Positions 36,300-47,132 of a stretch of 64,000 nucleotides of DNA are shown here, piece by piece. Below the pieces are notes generated by a model that ran no database searches, was not told where the DNA came from, and saw nothing but the letters and a program-made list of their open reading frames with translations. The stretch's first letter is position 1, and the number at the start of each line of letters is the position of its first letter. Made by a program: the position numbers and the translations under genes. This DNA is from Brevipalpus yothersi (Eukaryota; Arthropoda; Arachnida; Trombidiformes; Tenuipalpidae): assembly GCA_003956705.1 (NCBI GenBank), contig QZCP01000052.1, positions 216,099 through 280,098 of the forward strand, given 5' to 3'.

Positions 36300-37899
36300 T
36301 CAATGAGATGATCTGAGTTTCTCATACATTGCCGTAACCTCATCCCAATCAATGTAACAACCCTGCAGAAAACGTTTAGATTTCACATGATCGTAGCCAG
36401 TTCTACCGTGAAATACTCGCCTATTATTGAATATAGCAATATCACCAGGACTGAGATGATATTTCCATTGATTGACACTGGATTGTGCTTGAAGAAAGAA
36501 TTCCTTGAAGGCAGAATAAAATTGTTCCAATTTATCGAAAGGTAATATTGGAGGTCTCATGGAGAAAACACTCAGATTAACTTCTTTCAATTCACCATTC
36601 GGTGAGACAATGATCACAGGCCATCGTTCACGATACCATCGACCTCTCTCAGGGTCTAGGAAAGAGAACATTACTGGTTGGGTGAGAGCTTGAAATAGCT
36701 CAGGATGTTGAGCTCGAATAAGTGATGCACATTGGAAGCCATCAGTGAAGAGAGAAAATCCTTCAGAATCTGCATCTCTGATACAATGTAGCAATTGAGT
36801 TCCAGGAACTCTTTCTCGGTAACATAAATCGGTGTGTGGATCCAGAGGTTGAGATGAGTATGCAAAGTGTGAAAGAGGATCAGGACTTGCTGCTACATCA
36901 AATGAAGTGCCATACCCTAGAGATTTATAAAAATAGGCGAAAAAAGATAAAATTTTTCATAAATGAAACAATTCATTAAGGAACAAGAAATTTACCAGTC
37001 ACTCTTGGATAAGCTATTCGATCGGCAATACGAAGAACAGTTTCCTCTTCTGTTGGACTATTTTTCACAATAGATATTCCAAATGTACACAAATCGTGTA
37101 GCATAGATTCCAGATGATCATCTGATTGCATGATTTCCTGATAGTTTCTTGCAATATCTAATTTACAGATTATATCCGCGTTCCAGTGTACTGATTTTGG
37201 CATCTCAATTGGCTGATAAATTCCATCGTTCGGATAATCTTTGTTACTAGTGATTGGACTGTTGAACTTTCCACCGAGTTTCAATAACCAGCTCAAAGGA
37301 TAAGTGCTTTTGTGCTGTTCACCAGAGTGATTCTCTTGCCATGTGATAGATAAATTTTCTCCATTGTTGCTGATTTTAAGTGGTGATAGAGCATCCATAT
37401 CGATGGTCGCAGGATTGAACAGTTTCTGATATGTCGATGGATGAACACATTTTGGACATCTACAAGAGTCTCGCAACCAGGCAACATGGAAAGATTCTTC
37501 ATGTCCATTCGGCCATTCAACTGTCAATAATTTCTTTTCACTATCCAATTGAATAGCTAAAATGGAGGGGAAAGAAGTGAAACAAATTGATTAGATTCGA
37601 TATTTACATGCATACAAATTTTGAAACATTCAGTAGTCACTTTTCAAATCGATCATTGTTGATGCAACCGATTGATTATACTGTTGTCAATCACTTCTCA
37701 CACACACTTCGATCGGCCATCATCATCACTATTGACACGGTGAAACGGTATATTTAAATTGGAAACTTTGTTCAATTCACAGTTTATCGAACTTACTTTT
37801 TACAGAACTTTCTTCTCGAACAGCCGAATGTGAAAGTCTTATTGTATTGGTGAAATAAGGTCGAATAAATCTTGAAACAAGTGAAGTTGATGATCTCAT
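36300..37899 (-). CDS. Gamma-butyrobetaine / trimethyllysine dioxygenase family protein, 426 aa
   Basis: Fe(II)/2-oxoglutarate dioxygenase of carnitine biosynthesis (BBOX1/TMLHE family). Minus-strand exons are 37899-37797, 37556-36996 and 36916-36300, with frame kept (1281 bases). The N-terminal zinc-binding domain shows AWLRDSCRCPKC (Cys66, Cys68, Cys71). The catalytic domain has PHTDLCY with iron ligands His249 and Asp251, LLHCIRDADSEG, and FHGRTGY with His391, then RFLQGCYIDWDEV containing the likely 2-oxoglutarate Arg. Pattern and length are closest to gamma-butyrobetaine dioxygenase. The first exon encodes an Arg/Ser/Thr-rich, acid-free leader (MRSSTSLVSRFIRPYF), typical of a mitochondrial presequence, which is more usual for trimethyllysine dioxygenase. 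Which of the two reactions it catalyses stays open. Confidence 0.9.
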
Positions 37900-38044
37900 C
37901 GTGTTTACAAATTACTCAATTAAACAAAAACAATTTATACATAAATTGGCCTTCACTAACTGTTTATAGGTAATTGATTAATTAATCATCTAGACCAAAG
38001 TTTTCAAGTTTTCTCTTAAACTTATGAAATCAAATGATATTCGC

Positions 38045-38052
38045 AAAAAACT
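38045..38052. repeat. Candidate target-site duplication, 3' side of the retrotransposon
   Basis: AAAAAACT here and again at 42892-42899. It directly abuts a short T run that would be the element's poly(A). Low complexity makes a chance match possible. Confidence 0.3.
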
Positions 38053-38114
38053 TTTTTTATCAACTTAACAAGCTTTACTATAAATGTAAGGGTTTAGTAC
38101 ATAGGTACTGCCGC

Positions 38115-41100
38115 CTAATCGGGGCGGAACAGATTTCGGTTACGGTTTGGTAGGTAAATATTATTGATACAAAATTTGTGGAGTTCGCATAGATATGAGA
38201 GCAGGTTGCAGCAGATTAGTGAATTGGGAGTAGGGAAAAATTTTCCTATTATGTTAGTTCTTTTTAGATAGTCTTTAGTGGATGAGTGAATATTATTTCT
38301 AAGTTCGAAAGATTTGAAACATTTGCAGGTAAAGTGAATTATGCCTCTGTCTTCACAGCGGCAATAGTCCATGGGACAGCCGGAGTATTGGAATAAATAT
38401 TTCAGTGCACTACTTTTCACATAGGGGTTGGTGGGACAGGATTGGATCTGTTGCCATAGTTCGAAGTCTAGGTACCCGTTAAAGGTAAGTTTAGTCCAGT
38501 TTTTTCTGAAGCTATGGTTGAGTATTTCCTCGACCTTCGCGTAGACTGTAGTGTTACCGAAGAGGTCTTCGGCTTCAATTGTGATTTCGGCGGTCCAATT
38601 GTCCGTAAATTTCGAGGCATATTCGTATTGGGGTTCATCGGTGATGTAGAGACTCATAGTTTCGATGTAGCCTGTTTGCCATATGTCCAGGCATCCTCCT
38701 GCTCTGGTTAAAGAGCTGTCGCATGAGATGATCAGGAAGCTGTAGCGACTACCGTTATCCGCGAAGCCTTTGAGGATTGTATGTAGGCCGACTCTTACGA
38801 TGTCAAAGTTGCTGTAGCCCCTATGGAAGAGAATGGACCATTTCTGACGCGTTCTGCCAAGTGTAACTATGGCTCGCATTTCATGGTTCTTGCTGATAAC
38901 TTTGATAGCTACGGTTACGTCGGCACGAATTGGGTGTTCAACTGTCCTGAAGTTGGAAAAGGGGTGATATTTTAGTCCGCGATTGGAATACCATTTCAAC
39001 AGGTCCATTTTATTGAAATACTCTTTCACTATTCTGTGGTCTTTGAAGGATTTGCATGAGACTATGCTAATGATGATTCCCGCCAAGAATTCCCTGCAGA
39101 GAAGACCGGTACCATGAAGAGCCGAAGTTCGTCGAAGGCAATCACCTCTTTTGTATAGACAGCTCGCGATGACACTTTCCATATACCATAAGTGTTTGAC
39201 TACCTCGTCAAGAGGGGTTACTTCTAGGATGGTAGGTAGCCAGTGTGCGAAAGTAGAGAGGATACTTTGATTGATGATGAGTTTATCAAACATTTTGTAT
39301 TTACGAGTAAGAGTGTGGTAAAAGGGGGCTATCGCTTCTGCAAGGTTGCGAGCGCGTTTGTTGAGATTATCCCAGAATGAACCTTTGCATTTAAAAGGTA
39401 TGGAATATTCGAGTCCAAGAAGAGCGATGCTGTCACTGAGGTGGGGGACCAGGTTGGCTGAGGTATATTTGTGGCGATAGAAGCTGTTAGCTACATAGTT
39501 GGTTTTGTCTTCATTTAAACGGAGGCCGAATTTCTCTATGATTAGCTTGATACCCTGCATGATTTCGGGGAGAAGGGGAATGGACATGCCGGCTAGGCAG
39601 ATTTTTCCATCGTCAGCGTAAAAAAGGAAGTCGCCTAGAGTGTGGCTGAATAATTTTTCAATCTCGGGTATAATACGGGCTGTTATTAGAGTCCATAGTA
39701 CAGGCCCTACCTTGCTGCCTTGTGGGAAGCCTTTGGATAGTTTCATGCCCTTAAAGCTGTTATCAATTTCGGCCCATATCGTGAATTTGTTCAGATATTG
39801 CATGGTGAGGCTGATTATGTTTTCGTTCATGCTAAAGAAGCGGAGTGTGTCCTCAATTGCTGACCAGGGTACGCTGTCGAAGGCGCCTGAGAAGTCAACA
39901 TCAGCAAGCAAGACTGCCATGGAGTCAAACTTTCTTACAATTTTGTGAAATGCGAAGATAGCATGTTGGACACCTCTCTCAGCTATGAAGGCGAATTGTT
40001 TACGGAGGCTGGTATCGCGTAACTCATTGATTTTTGTTTCTAGTACAGAGAATATGAAGTCCTGCAGGACCATTCCCAGAGGATGCTGGGTAACGATCAT
40101 TCGTACTTTTGCTGAGTTTCTTTTGGGTATAAAAGACGCTCGGCCGATTGCCCAACCGGCTGGGAAGTGACTGTTGCTAAGACAGGCTTCAATGGCAGCT
40201 TTAGTGTGGGGCAACACCTCGTTCAATATATAGAAGGACGCTGGTGGACTGAGGATCATTTTTGTGTCGTATTTTCTAACAAGTCTAACTATAAGATTGT
40301 TTGAGAAGAGATTATTAGCTCTGGGAATGGGGTTGTCACTAAAGACGGGGATTTGCATGGTAAAGCTTTCTAAGCATTTAGAGGCATTATATTCTTGTTC
40401 TTTGAGAAGTGAAGGATTACTCTCACCCTTGATCTCTTTCACTGCACGAACATTCAAAATCCTTCTCAGAATTTTCCACGGATTACTCTTGCACGCTGCA
40501 GCATCTCCGGAGTCTTCGAATATTTTTTCGTATTGGTAGTTACCCCAGACAGTTTTTTCAGCTTGCTGGATGATTGCTTTGAGTTGAGGGGAAAAATTAG
40601 AGAAATTATTCGACCTTTCTTTGCTTACAAGCCGCTGAACGTTAGATATTATGGCATTTTCGTTCGCAGAGAAAGGTTTGATGATACGACTGGAGTAACA
40701 GTAGCATTCATTCTCTAACATTTTGAGGCGTTCTAAGGGACATGCTATTTCTACCTCATCAGTGGTAAGTGGCGTTACGAATTTACCTATTAGAGAGCGC
40801 TTATATTGGATTTTGTGTGAGATACTTATTTTTTGGTAGATATTGCGATGGTCGCTCTTGGATGATTCAAAGATTGTAGGATTGTGACGAATACATTGAA
40901 GTGAAGTGTGAAAGACGAGGTGATCGATGATATGGGTACGACCAGTCGCATCTTTGAATGTCCATAGTTCGGGATCACTGTAAGGTTGGCTGAAGCAATT
41001 GAATTCGCACCAGTTTTGAAGAAGATTACCTTTGCTGGTTGATTTGGTGAGAGTGGAGCCGGTTGTGGACGCGTTGAAGTCGCCGCAGATGATGCTGATG

Positions 41101-41483
41101 GACGCTTTGAATAGGTTGAGTTTATTTCGGATGTCGTTGAGGGTGCTGATGAATTCCTTCTCTCCGAGAAACCATGGCAAATAGCAAGCTGCTAAAATAA
41201 TTTTGAAGTTTCCCAGCGAGCACAGCACAAGACAGCTATTAAGATTGGGAATTGAGAATGTTTTACAGGAGAACTTTTTGTGAACGAGAACAGCGATTTT
41301 ATGTTTGGAGATGTTGGTATCGACGATAAGTCTGTACTCATTAGGAGAGTCAATTTCAATAAAGTCTGAGACAATGAAGAAGTCAGGTTTGAGAATTAGT
41401 ACTTTTTTCATCATCTCCTCGACAGCCGTGAAACTGCCACGACTATTGAAATAGGACAATTTTATGTCGATATTGCGGGCCAT
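38115..41483 (-). CDS. Retrotransposon ORF2: endonuclease and reverse transcriptase, 1122 aa
   Basis: Starts at ATG 41483 inside the end of ORF1. The first 230 residues form an APE-like endonuclease (FNSRGS at the start, IICGDFNAS, and a closing DHLVFH then SKSDHRNI). The reverse transcriptase follows: WAIGRASFIPKRNSAKVRMI, VLLADVDFSGAFDSVPW, KGFPQGSKVGPVLW and the catalytic FYADDGKICLAG, then LRLNEDKTNYV. Near the C-terminus CRCEDRGIIHFTCKC resembles the Cys/His motif common to R1/jockey-type ORF2 proteins. No RNase H motif is recognised. The frame is uninterrupted and catalytic Asp residues are present. Confidence 0.93.
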   Translation of the reverse strand: MARNIDIKLSYFNSRGSFTAVEEMMKKVLILKPDFFIVSDFIEIDSPNEYRLIVDTNISKHKIAVLVHKKFSCKTFSIPNLNSCLVLCSLGNFKIILAACYLPWFLGEKEFISTLNDIRNKLNLFKASISIICGDFNASTTGSTLTKSTSKGNLLQNWCEFNCFSQPYSDPELWTFKDATGRTHIIDHLVFHTSLQCIRHNPTIFESSKSDHRNIYQKISISHKIQYKRSLIGKFVTPLTTDEVEIACPLERLKMLENECYCYSSRIIKPFSANENAIISNVQRLVSKERSNNFSNFSPQLKAIIQQAEKTVWGNYQYEKIFEDSGDAAACKSNPWKILRRILNVRAVKEIKGESNPSLLKEQEYNASKCLESFTMQIPVFSDNPIPRANNLFSNNLIVRLVRKYDTKMILSPPASFYILNEVLPHTKAAIEACLSNSHFPAGWAIGRASFIPKRNSAKVRMIVTQHPLGMVLQDFIFSVLETKINELRDTSLRKQFAFIAERGVQHAIFAFHKIVRKFDSMAVLLADVDFSGAFDSVPWSAIEDTLRFFSMNENIISLTMQYLNKFTIWAEIDNSFKGMKLSKGFPQGSKVGPVLWTLITARIIPEIEKLFSHTLGDFLFYADDGKICLAGMSIPLLPEIMQGIKLIIEKFGLRLNEDKTNYVANSFYRHKYTSANLVPHLSDSIALLGLEYSIPFKCKGSFWDNLNKRARNLAEAIAPFYHTLTRKYKMFDKLIINQSILSTFAHWLPTILEVTPLDEVVKHLWYMESVIASCLYKRGDCLRRTSALHGTGLLCREFLAGIIISIVSCKSFKDHRIVKEYFNKMDLLKWYSNRGLKYHPFSNFRTVEHPIRADVTVAIKVISKNHEMRAIVTLGRTRQKWSILFHRGYSNFDIVRVGLHTILKGFADNGSRYSFLIISCDSSLTRAGGCLDIWQTGYIETMSLYITDEPQYEYASKFTDNWTAEITIEAEDLFGNTTVYAKVEEILNHSFRKNWTKLTFNGYLDFELWQQIQSCPTNPYVKSSALKYLFQYSGCPMDYCRCEDRGIIHFTCKCFKSFELRNNIHSSTKDYLKRTNIIGKFFPTPNSLICCNLLSYLCELHKFCINNIYLPNRNRNLFRPD

Positions 41484-42843
41484 AGTCGATTCGAGCTAGT
41501 TTAGCTCGAATCAGCCGATCACGGGTAGGACAGTTTAGACTAAGGGGATGGTGATCGCTGTTGGGACAGTTACTACATTTCTGCTGTTGCGGTTCTTGAT
41601 GATTGGAAGAGCATCTTGAAGTATCGTGACCTAGCTTGCGGCATATTTTACATATTGGTATGTAAATGGAATCTTTTATTTGCATACTGCAGTTTCTGTT
41701 CTTTATATTTCTCCCGGCTATCAGATGCCTGACACTCGGCGGTACCTCAAAGACGAAAGTGGATTCGGATTTACTCTGGTCACTCCAGTCTGTGATGACC
41801 TTAGGCGTTTCTGCTAGCTCATCATTGTGGGATGGGAAGGCATCCTTGACCAGGCTCCATGCTTCCGAGGCATCCTTGATGGAGCCTTGAAACTTGATTT
41901 TAATTCTCGGGAGAAAACGGTTGGTATATCTTGGATTAGTGGATGGACTTTTCTCGCTAATTTTTTCGAGAGCGACCTTAACTGGACATCCTTCGGATAC
42001 ACTTTTGCAGGTGCAGATGCTGTCGATGATGATCAGACCTGGTCTCCAGGAGGGATAGATGTTGGGCATCTGTTTGATGAAGTTCATGAGGTTGGCTTTG
42101 TCTTGTTGTTCGAGATCGCGGACCAGGACAGAACCACAACAGCATTCAACATTAGACCTGAAAGAGTATGATCGGCCCCAAGAACCATCTTCATTCTTCG
42201 TGATGTGGCGATTGGCAGGCCCGTTGGACTTATTTTCGAGGAGGGCGATTTCCTTTCTCAATTTGAGGTTTTCCTTAACGATATCATCAACGGGAAGGAC
42301 ATTCTCGGTGGGATTGGAAGTCGATGGAGGAGCATCGGGTGCGGAGACATTTGCATTTGGCGTATCGGTTACCATCTCCTTGCTGTTAGAGATTAGGTCT
42401 TCTCCAATTTGATTGACCACTTTACATAGCATCAATTGATTCTGGCCCAATATGTGAATCTCTTTTTTGGTATCATTAGACATGCGAGCCGATCGCTGGC
42501 AAACTATTGCGAGATTGCGAGCAGCTAGCATAGTGGACATGGCCATGATGATAGAGAAAGGCAGCATTTTTACTTCGTGCTCGTCAACTGGCTCCTTTAT
42601 TATACGATTTTGTATATCATCGGCAATAGAGGCAAAAGCTTCTTCTTTACATATAATTTTGGGGAAGGCAGAGGGCATGTTGACCGATGAGTTTGAGTTG
42701 GATGGTGTAGGACACGCTGAGATTGATGTATTTGGTTTCACAATCACGGGACTTTCGGGCGGCAGCAATGTAGGATCGGGTAGAAGTGTGGGGTCAGGAG
42801 ATTTGCCATCTTTCACTTTTTTCGGTGTACGGAACTTATTCAT
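41443..42843 (-). CDS. Retrotransposon ORF1: gag-like nucleic-acid-binding protein, 466 aa
   Basis: Starts at ATG 42843. The N-terminal part is Pro/Ser/Thr-rich with a short tandem PDPTLLP repeat. A helical segment (ENLKLRKEIALLENK) could be a coiled coil. The C-terminus carries a CCHC zinc knuckle (CKICRKLGHDTSRC) and a second Cys/His cluster (CSNCPNSDHHPLSLNC), as in ORF1 proteins of R1/jockey-like elements, which coat the element RNA. It ends 41 bases inside ORF2, in another frame. Confidence 0.88.
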   Translation of the reverse strand: MNKFRTPKKVKDGKSPDPTLLPDPTLLPPESPVIVKPNTSISACPTPSNSNSSVNMPSAFPKIICKEEAFASIADDIQNRIIKEPVDEHEVKMLPFSIIMAMSTMLAARNLAIVCQRSARMSNDTKKEIHILGQNQLMLCKVVNQIGEDLISNSKEMVTDTPNANVSAPDAPPSTSNPTENVLPVDDIVKENLKLRKEIALLENKSNGPANRHITKNEDGSWGRSYSFRSNVECCCGSVLVRDLEQQDKANLMNFIKQMPNIYPSWRPGLIIIDSICTCKSVSEGCPVKVALEKISEKSPSTNPRYTNRFLPRIKIKFQGSIKDASEAWSLVKDAFPSHNDELAETPKVITDWSDQSKSESTFVFEVPPSVRHLIAGRNIKNRNCSMQIKDSIYIPICKICRKLGHDTSRCSSNHQEPQQQKCSNCPNSDHHPLSLNCPTRDRLIRAKLARIDYGPQYRHKIVLFQ

Positions 42844-42891
42844 CTTTCGACCGGGGGGGTTTTCCGACCTGTAGAATTCAGATTTTTGGAG

Positions 42892-42899
42892 AAAAAACT
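42892..42899. repeat. Candidate target-site duplication, 5' side of the retrotransposon
   Basis: AAAAAACT matching 38045-38052. Used to place the 5' boundary of the element; weak because the motif is A-rich. Confidence 0.3.
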
Positions 42900-44558
42900 G
42901 TAAAATATACCTTTTTATCAGAATTTATGAACAAAAATTATAACAGGTGAAAACACACAGCCACACAGCTTATCGAAAGAGTTGATATGCATGGGTAACA
43001 GATGGCGTAAGCTTATTGAGAGGTTTTTTCCAAGATTTTTTCTGCGGTTTTGAAAATGATTTTCAATTTCAAATTAATATTCGATCGAAGATTCATGGTT
43101 GGAATATTTTATTTTGATGATGAGAGAAAATCTGTCAGAATTTTAGGAATTTTTTATGGCTCTGATTGTAGGGACGTGATGTATGATTAGTTTTCTTTTT
43201 TTCTCGTTTGATTGTCAATTTTTGTTACGTGAGGCTTTAACTCTATGGAAGGAATTGATTGACTTCCAAAATTAGAACTTTATGCATTTTTTTCGAGAAA
43301 GAATTCTTTCACACAACATTTCTCCTTCGATTCGAGTCCTACTTGATTCAATAATGTCAATCATCCATTGTTATCGTACACTTTGGGTTGCAAGATGATT
43401 TCTATTACATGTGAGCGTGTGATATTATTTGATGAAACAGAATTTTTTACTCGCCTTCTTCACCACAAGTTGGGAACCTTGTAGAATTGATTAAAGTCCA
43501 GTGAAAGTGTTACTAGATTTATTGCAGTAGAATATTTTTTCATTTTCACTTAAGCTCATACATGTTGAAATCTTGTCGATAAAATATGTGTGTACTGCTT
43601 AGCTCTATTAATGCACACTTGATCCGAGAGAAAAGATTTTCATATGATGCAGAAAAAGAGGTTCTGGAAAAAATGGTCAAATCAGTGAAGGTGAAACCAA
43701 TGATCAATTATTCATTAGGCTTAGCTTTCCATCCCTTAAATCGGCTGATACTTTTGAAACTTTTTCCTTAAGCCTCATCTTTCTCTTCCTCTCTCTCTCC
43801 TTCTCTTTTTCTATTCCGCCGTCGAATGTCCATCAGCTCAAGCATCTATTCATACGATTCTTGTTTCGGAAAAAGAACTGCGCAATCGAAAATTCTCTCT
43901 CTACTATTCACTCTCTCATATTCTCAATGTGTTCACAGATTACAGTTAGACCGAGACTGTTGATAGTATCGACAAACTCTGTATTCCCTGTATTCTCTGT
44001 CTCTCTTTTCCAATTCTATTACCTAGCAAAGTGCAGAATGAGCAAGTGGAATGATGTCTCTTTTTCTTCTTGAATACCGGCTAGTGAATAAGTGAAATTC
44101 CTCAAAATTCTTCTCTACTCATATTTCAATTCAAATTCTTGTCAATATTCTGAAAAAAAGTTTTGTGACCTGTAGTCGAGACATTGATTAAGCTAAACTC
44201 CATTATCACTCAAATTCTCTCCAGCACATATACCTATCTGGATTCTACTGAAAATACTCACAATATTGGCATCAAGACAAATTTAAGGAACATCGATCTT
44301 TTCTCATGTGTTGGTGAATTTTTTGTTGTTTGGTGTAGTTTTGTTTGGTGGTGCAAAGTATGATTCGAGAACCAATCTGTTGATCTCAGCTCGGCATCTT
44401 ATACAAGTTCTGAACTTGGATAATTTTTCCATAGAATAAAAACTTATCTGCTAGATATTTTTCCATCTATTTGTGTGTGAGTGCTGTATCATCATCAAAA
44501 CTTGAAAAGTAATACTTTTATAAGAATTCTTACATACTTGACTCCATAATTCACAAGG
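42900..44558. other. Intergenic sequence right of the retrotransposon
   Basis: AT-rich, returning to the composition typical of the window. A few short frames (for example 43586-43771) have no splice context or recognisable content. No gene is supported. Confidence 0.45.
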
Positions 44559-46450
44559 ATGGCTAATGTTAATTATAGCCATTCTATCTTCATCCTACTA
44601 ATCTTTTCTACTCATCTCATCTCACTTTCATCGTCTTCCCACAATGAACGTAAGTTGAAATATTCTTATTCTATCACGAAAATTCACTTTGATTCTGATT
44701 GTTCAGCTTATAACTAAGGTAACTTTATGCCTACTTTCGATGAATTGCATGAGAAGTTTTGATCTCTAACTCTTTATATTGGCATCTCTTAGCCAAGAAA
44801 AGAGACATAGAATTGGAAACGAGAATGTCTTCAAGTTTACAAAAATCAGTTGAGTAGAAAATTGAGTGGATAGTTGAAAACCATTTTCATTGAGAATTTG
44901 AGTAAATTTGAGCAATTATCTTTCTGAAAAGACAGCATTTGATGATCAAAAGCTTAAGAATATGTAAAGCTTATTTGAAACAGGTACGCTTAATATCCAC
45001 ATACATCTATTAGGTGTTTTAGAAACCATCAAAAGTCAAACAGAGTGTAGAGACTTGAACATTATATCAGTCAACTTGTTCAACGATACTCAGATTTTTG
45101 CGATCCATCAATTCTCATATTATGCTAGATAAAAAAATTAGCACCGTTCAAGTTTTAGAGCTCAGAGAGTATGACTGAGTTCTTTTACAATCTCGAAAAA
45201 TCCACGTTTCATCAGCGACACAAGTCAAGATTTTCATCCGAAAGTCTCTGTACTGCTCAAGTTTTCTTTTTTATCAGGCAGATTTGAATTGAAATCTGAA
45301 TGGAAAAAATGATTTCTAAGATATGAGCAAGAGACTGAATTTTCTAGTATTTTCAGAGAGAATGACAACAAAAATACTTCATTTAAACTCACTTTGTTTA
45401 CTGTTGTGCCAGAATTGAACTAGTCTCAAGCTTCAAACATCGCTTGAAACATGGTTGCCAATAATCATGTTATGCATAAACTAGTCAAATTTTTTCAGAT
45501 TTGATCATGTCTTGTTCATCTCGAGAGACAAGATTCTTTATTCTTCACATGTTGATCGATGCTCAGTTTCCTGTATACTTTTTGAAATCAAAAAGTTTCC
45601 GATCGAATTTGCTCATTTCCATTCCAATTTGAATAATACACATATTCCTGGTGGAGAATGTATTCTCATTGGCATGAGATAGAGGAATTCGAATTTCCAA
45701 TCCATCGATAAAACATTTTGAATTCAGTATGATTGTACAAAGTAGTAGCAAAACAACTCCAAATGATGGTGTGTGGAAGCGAGAATCGAAAGATCTATTA
45801 TTTGGTAATTATTGTTCAGAAAATTTATATACTATCTACCTAATTTGAATAAACTGAGAGGCTAACTGACTTGGAAGATATTTAAAGTTGAGGGCATTCT
45901 ACACGAGTCAGAGTTTTGAGTTTCATTCTTACTTTTTCTGAAACTCAAAAATCAACATTTCCATGGGAATAAAAGTGAAATACATCGACAGCTCAAAGGA
46001 AAAACTGTCAAAGCTTTTCAAAACTTTTGTCAGCTGCCGATGGATAAGCTTACCGGAACTTTTGTCTGAATGAATGGAATAATGTCTGGGTTTATGGAAT
46101 GGACGAAGAATTCATATCACCCTCAAGGCTCATGAATAACTGACAAAAGAATATTTCTGTAGTCCATTTTCAGTGCTCCATATTATTTGTAAGGAATTGT
46201 TTACTTTAACATGAACCTCTTGTTTCAACTTCATCTCTTCATCTCTCTCTTGCCCTACAAGGTTCACTTACTTTTCACTCTATTCGTTTAACGAGATGAT
46301 AATCATGAACGAATGTCGATAATATCGATTCAATCCTATGAGACCATCACTACTATAACTACTCCTACTACTTCTGAAACGAAGTCCATCAGATTGATTG
46401 CATTCCTAATGCTCCTACTTACCTGCCGTATATATCTAATATCAGTGATA

Positions 46451-46488
<38 letters not shown>

Positions 46489-47015
46489 ATCTGAATACAA
46501 GGCTCAATATCATCATGCTTTTGACTGTCTCCATTTCCTATTTTCTTTTCTCTCTCTCTCTTTCTGCCTCTTTCTCCAATCAAAGTGCTTCCATTTCAGC
46601 TTCTGGGCTAGTTTGTATGTGAGGCTTTTTTTGGTCTTCCGTTTTCACTTCACCAACTCAAAGTGAATGAGAAACAGAGAGAGAGAAGTCTCAGCAATGC
46701 AAACATATCCATCTATCTATGAGTCTTGATTAGGTCAATATTAATCAATGAACTTGCCAATAGAAATGATGAGTTAGCAATCAAATACATACACACACAT
46801 ACACACAAGTAGCCATTGTTTTCTTACTTCATTTGATGTTGAATCATTGCTTTCTCTCTCTCTCTCTTTCTCTCTCTATTTTTTCCGTGATCTTCTCATG
46901 TTTGCATTTTCTACTTTTATTACCAACAATAACTGACAAAAATCCTTATATAAACTATCCAGGCCTTCCAGTGTATGTATTCCCTTCCGCTAAAGGAGAC
47001 AATCTTTGGGATTGA
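44559..47015 (+). CDS. Candidate small secreted-protein gene (signal-peptide exon plus possible last exon)
   Basis: Exon 44559-44649 starts at an ATG in good context and encodes a 30-residue hydrophobic leader (MANVNYSHSIFILLIFSTHL), ending at a strong GTAAGT donor in phase 1. The only downstream segment that keeps the phase, has a pyrimidine/AG acceptor and precedes a poly(A)-like site is 46963-47015, giving RLPVYVFPSAKGDNLWD and a TGA stop. A further possible exon after CTCTTAG at 44792 would start PKKRDIELE, with a basic KKR site, but has no good donor. The exon pairing is a guess across a 2.3 kb intron that carries a CT tract. If right, the product is a peptide of about 47 residues. No family recognised. 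Confidence 0.3.
46454..46485 (+). repeat. (CT)n microsatellite
   Basis: Pure CT dinucleotide tract of about 32 bases in the putative intron of the candidate secreted-protein gene. Confidence 0.95.
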
Positions 47016-47132
47016 ATGTTGGATTATTCTTTTCAAAATCTTCATCGAACTGACAACCAGGCAGAATTGGAATTGAAATTTTTCGACTGTACCAAAGTTG
47101 ATTGTGACTCTGGAGAAAAGAAGAAGAAATAA
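47016..47132 (+). other. In-frame continuation ORF after the TGA at 47013-47015
   Basis: Immediately after the TGA, in the same frame, an ATG opens 38 codons of protein-like sequence (MLDYSFQNLHRTDNQ then FFDCTKVDCDSGEKKKK) ending in TAA, followed directly by an A-rich stretch. It could be a readthrough extension, a separate microORF or chance. Confidence 0.2.

Larger units (their letters stand above)
38053..42891 (-). mobile_element. Full-length non-LTR (LINE-type) retrotransposon
   Basis: A two-ORF non-LTR retrotransposon running right to left: ORF1 (gag-like, zinc knuckles) then ORF2 (APE-type endonuclease and reverse transcriptase), overlapping by 41 bases. Both frames are intact, so the copy is young or selected. 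Base composition is visibly less AT-rich than the flanks, and simple repeats are absent inside, as expected for inserted DNA. The 3' end probably is the A run (T run on plus, 38053-38058). The 5' end is set by the matching 8-base repeat at 42892-42899, leaving a leader of only about 50 bases, which is short. ORF overlap and a C-terminal Cys/His motif recall R1/jockey-group elements; the clade cannot be fixed by eye. Ends are approximate. Confidence 0.85.

Noticed and set aside
38514..42874. Several plus-strand open frames of 60-135 codons
   Set aside because: All are antisense shadows of the retrotransposon ORFs.
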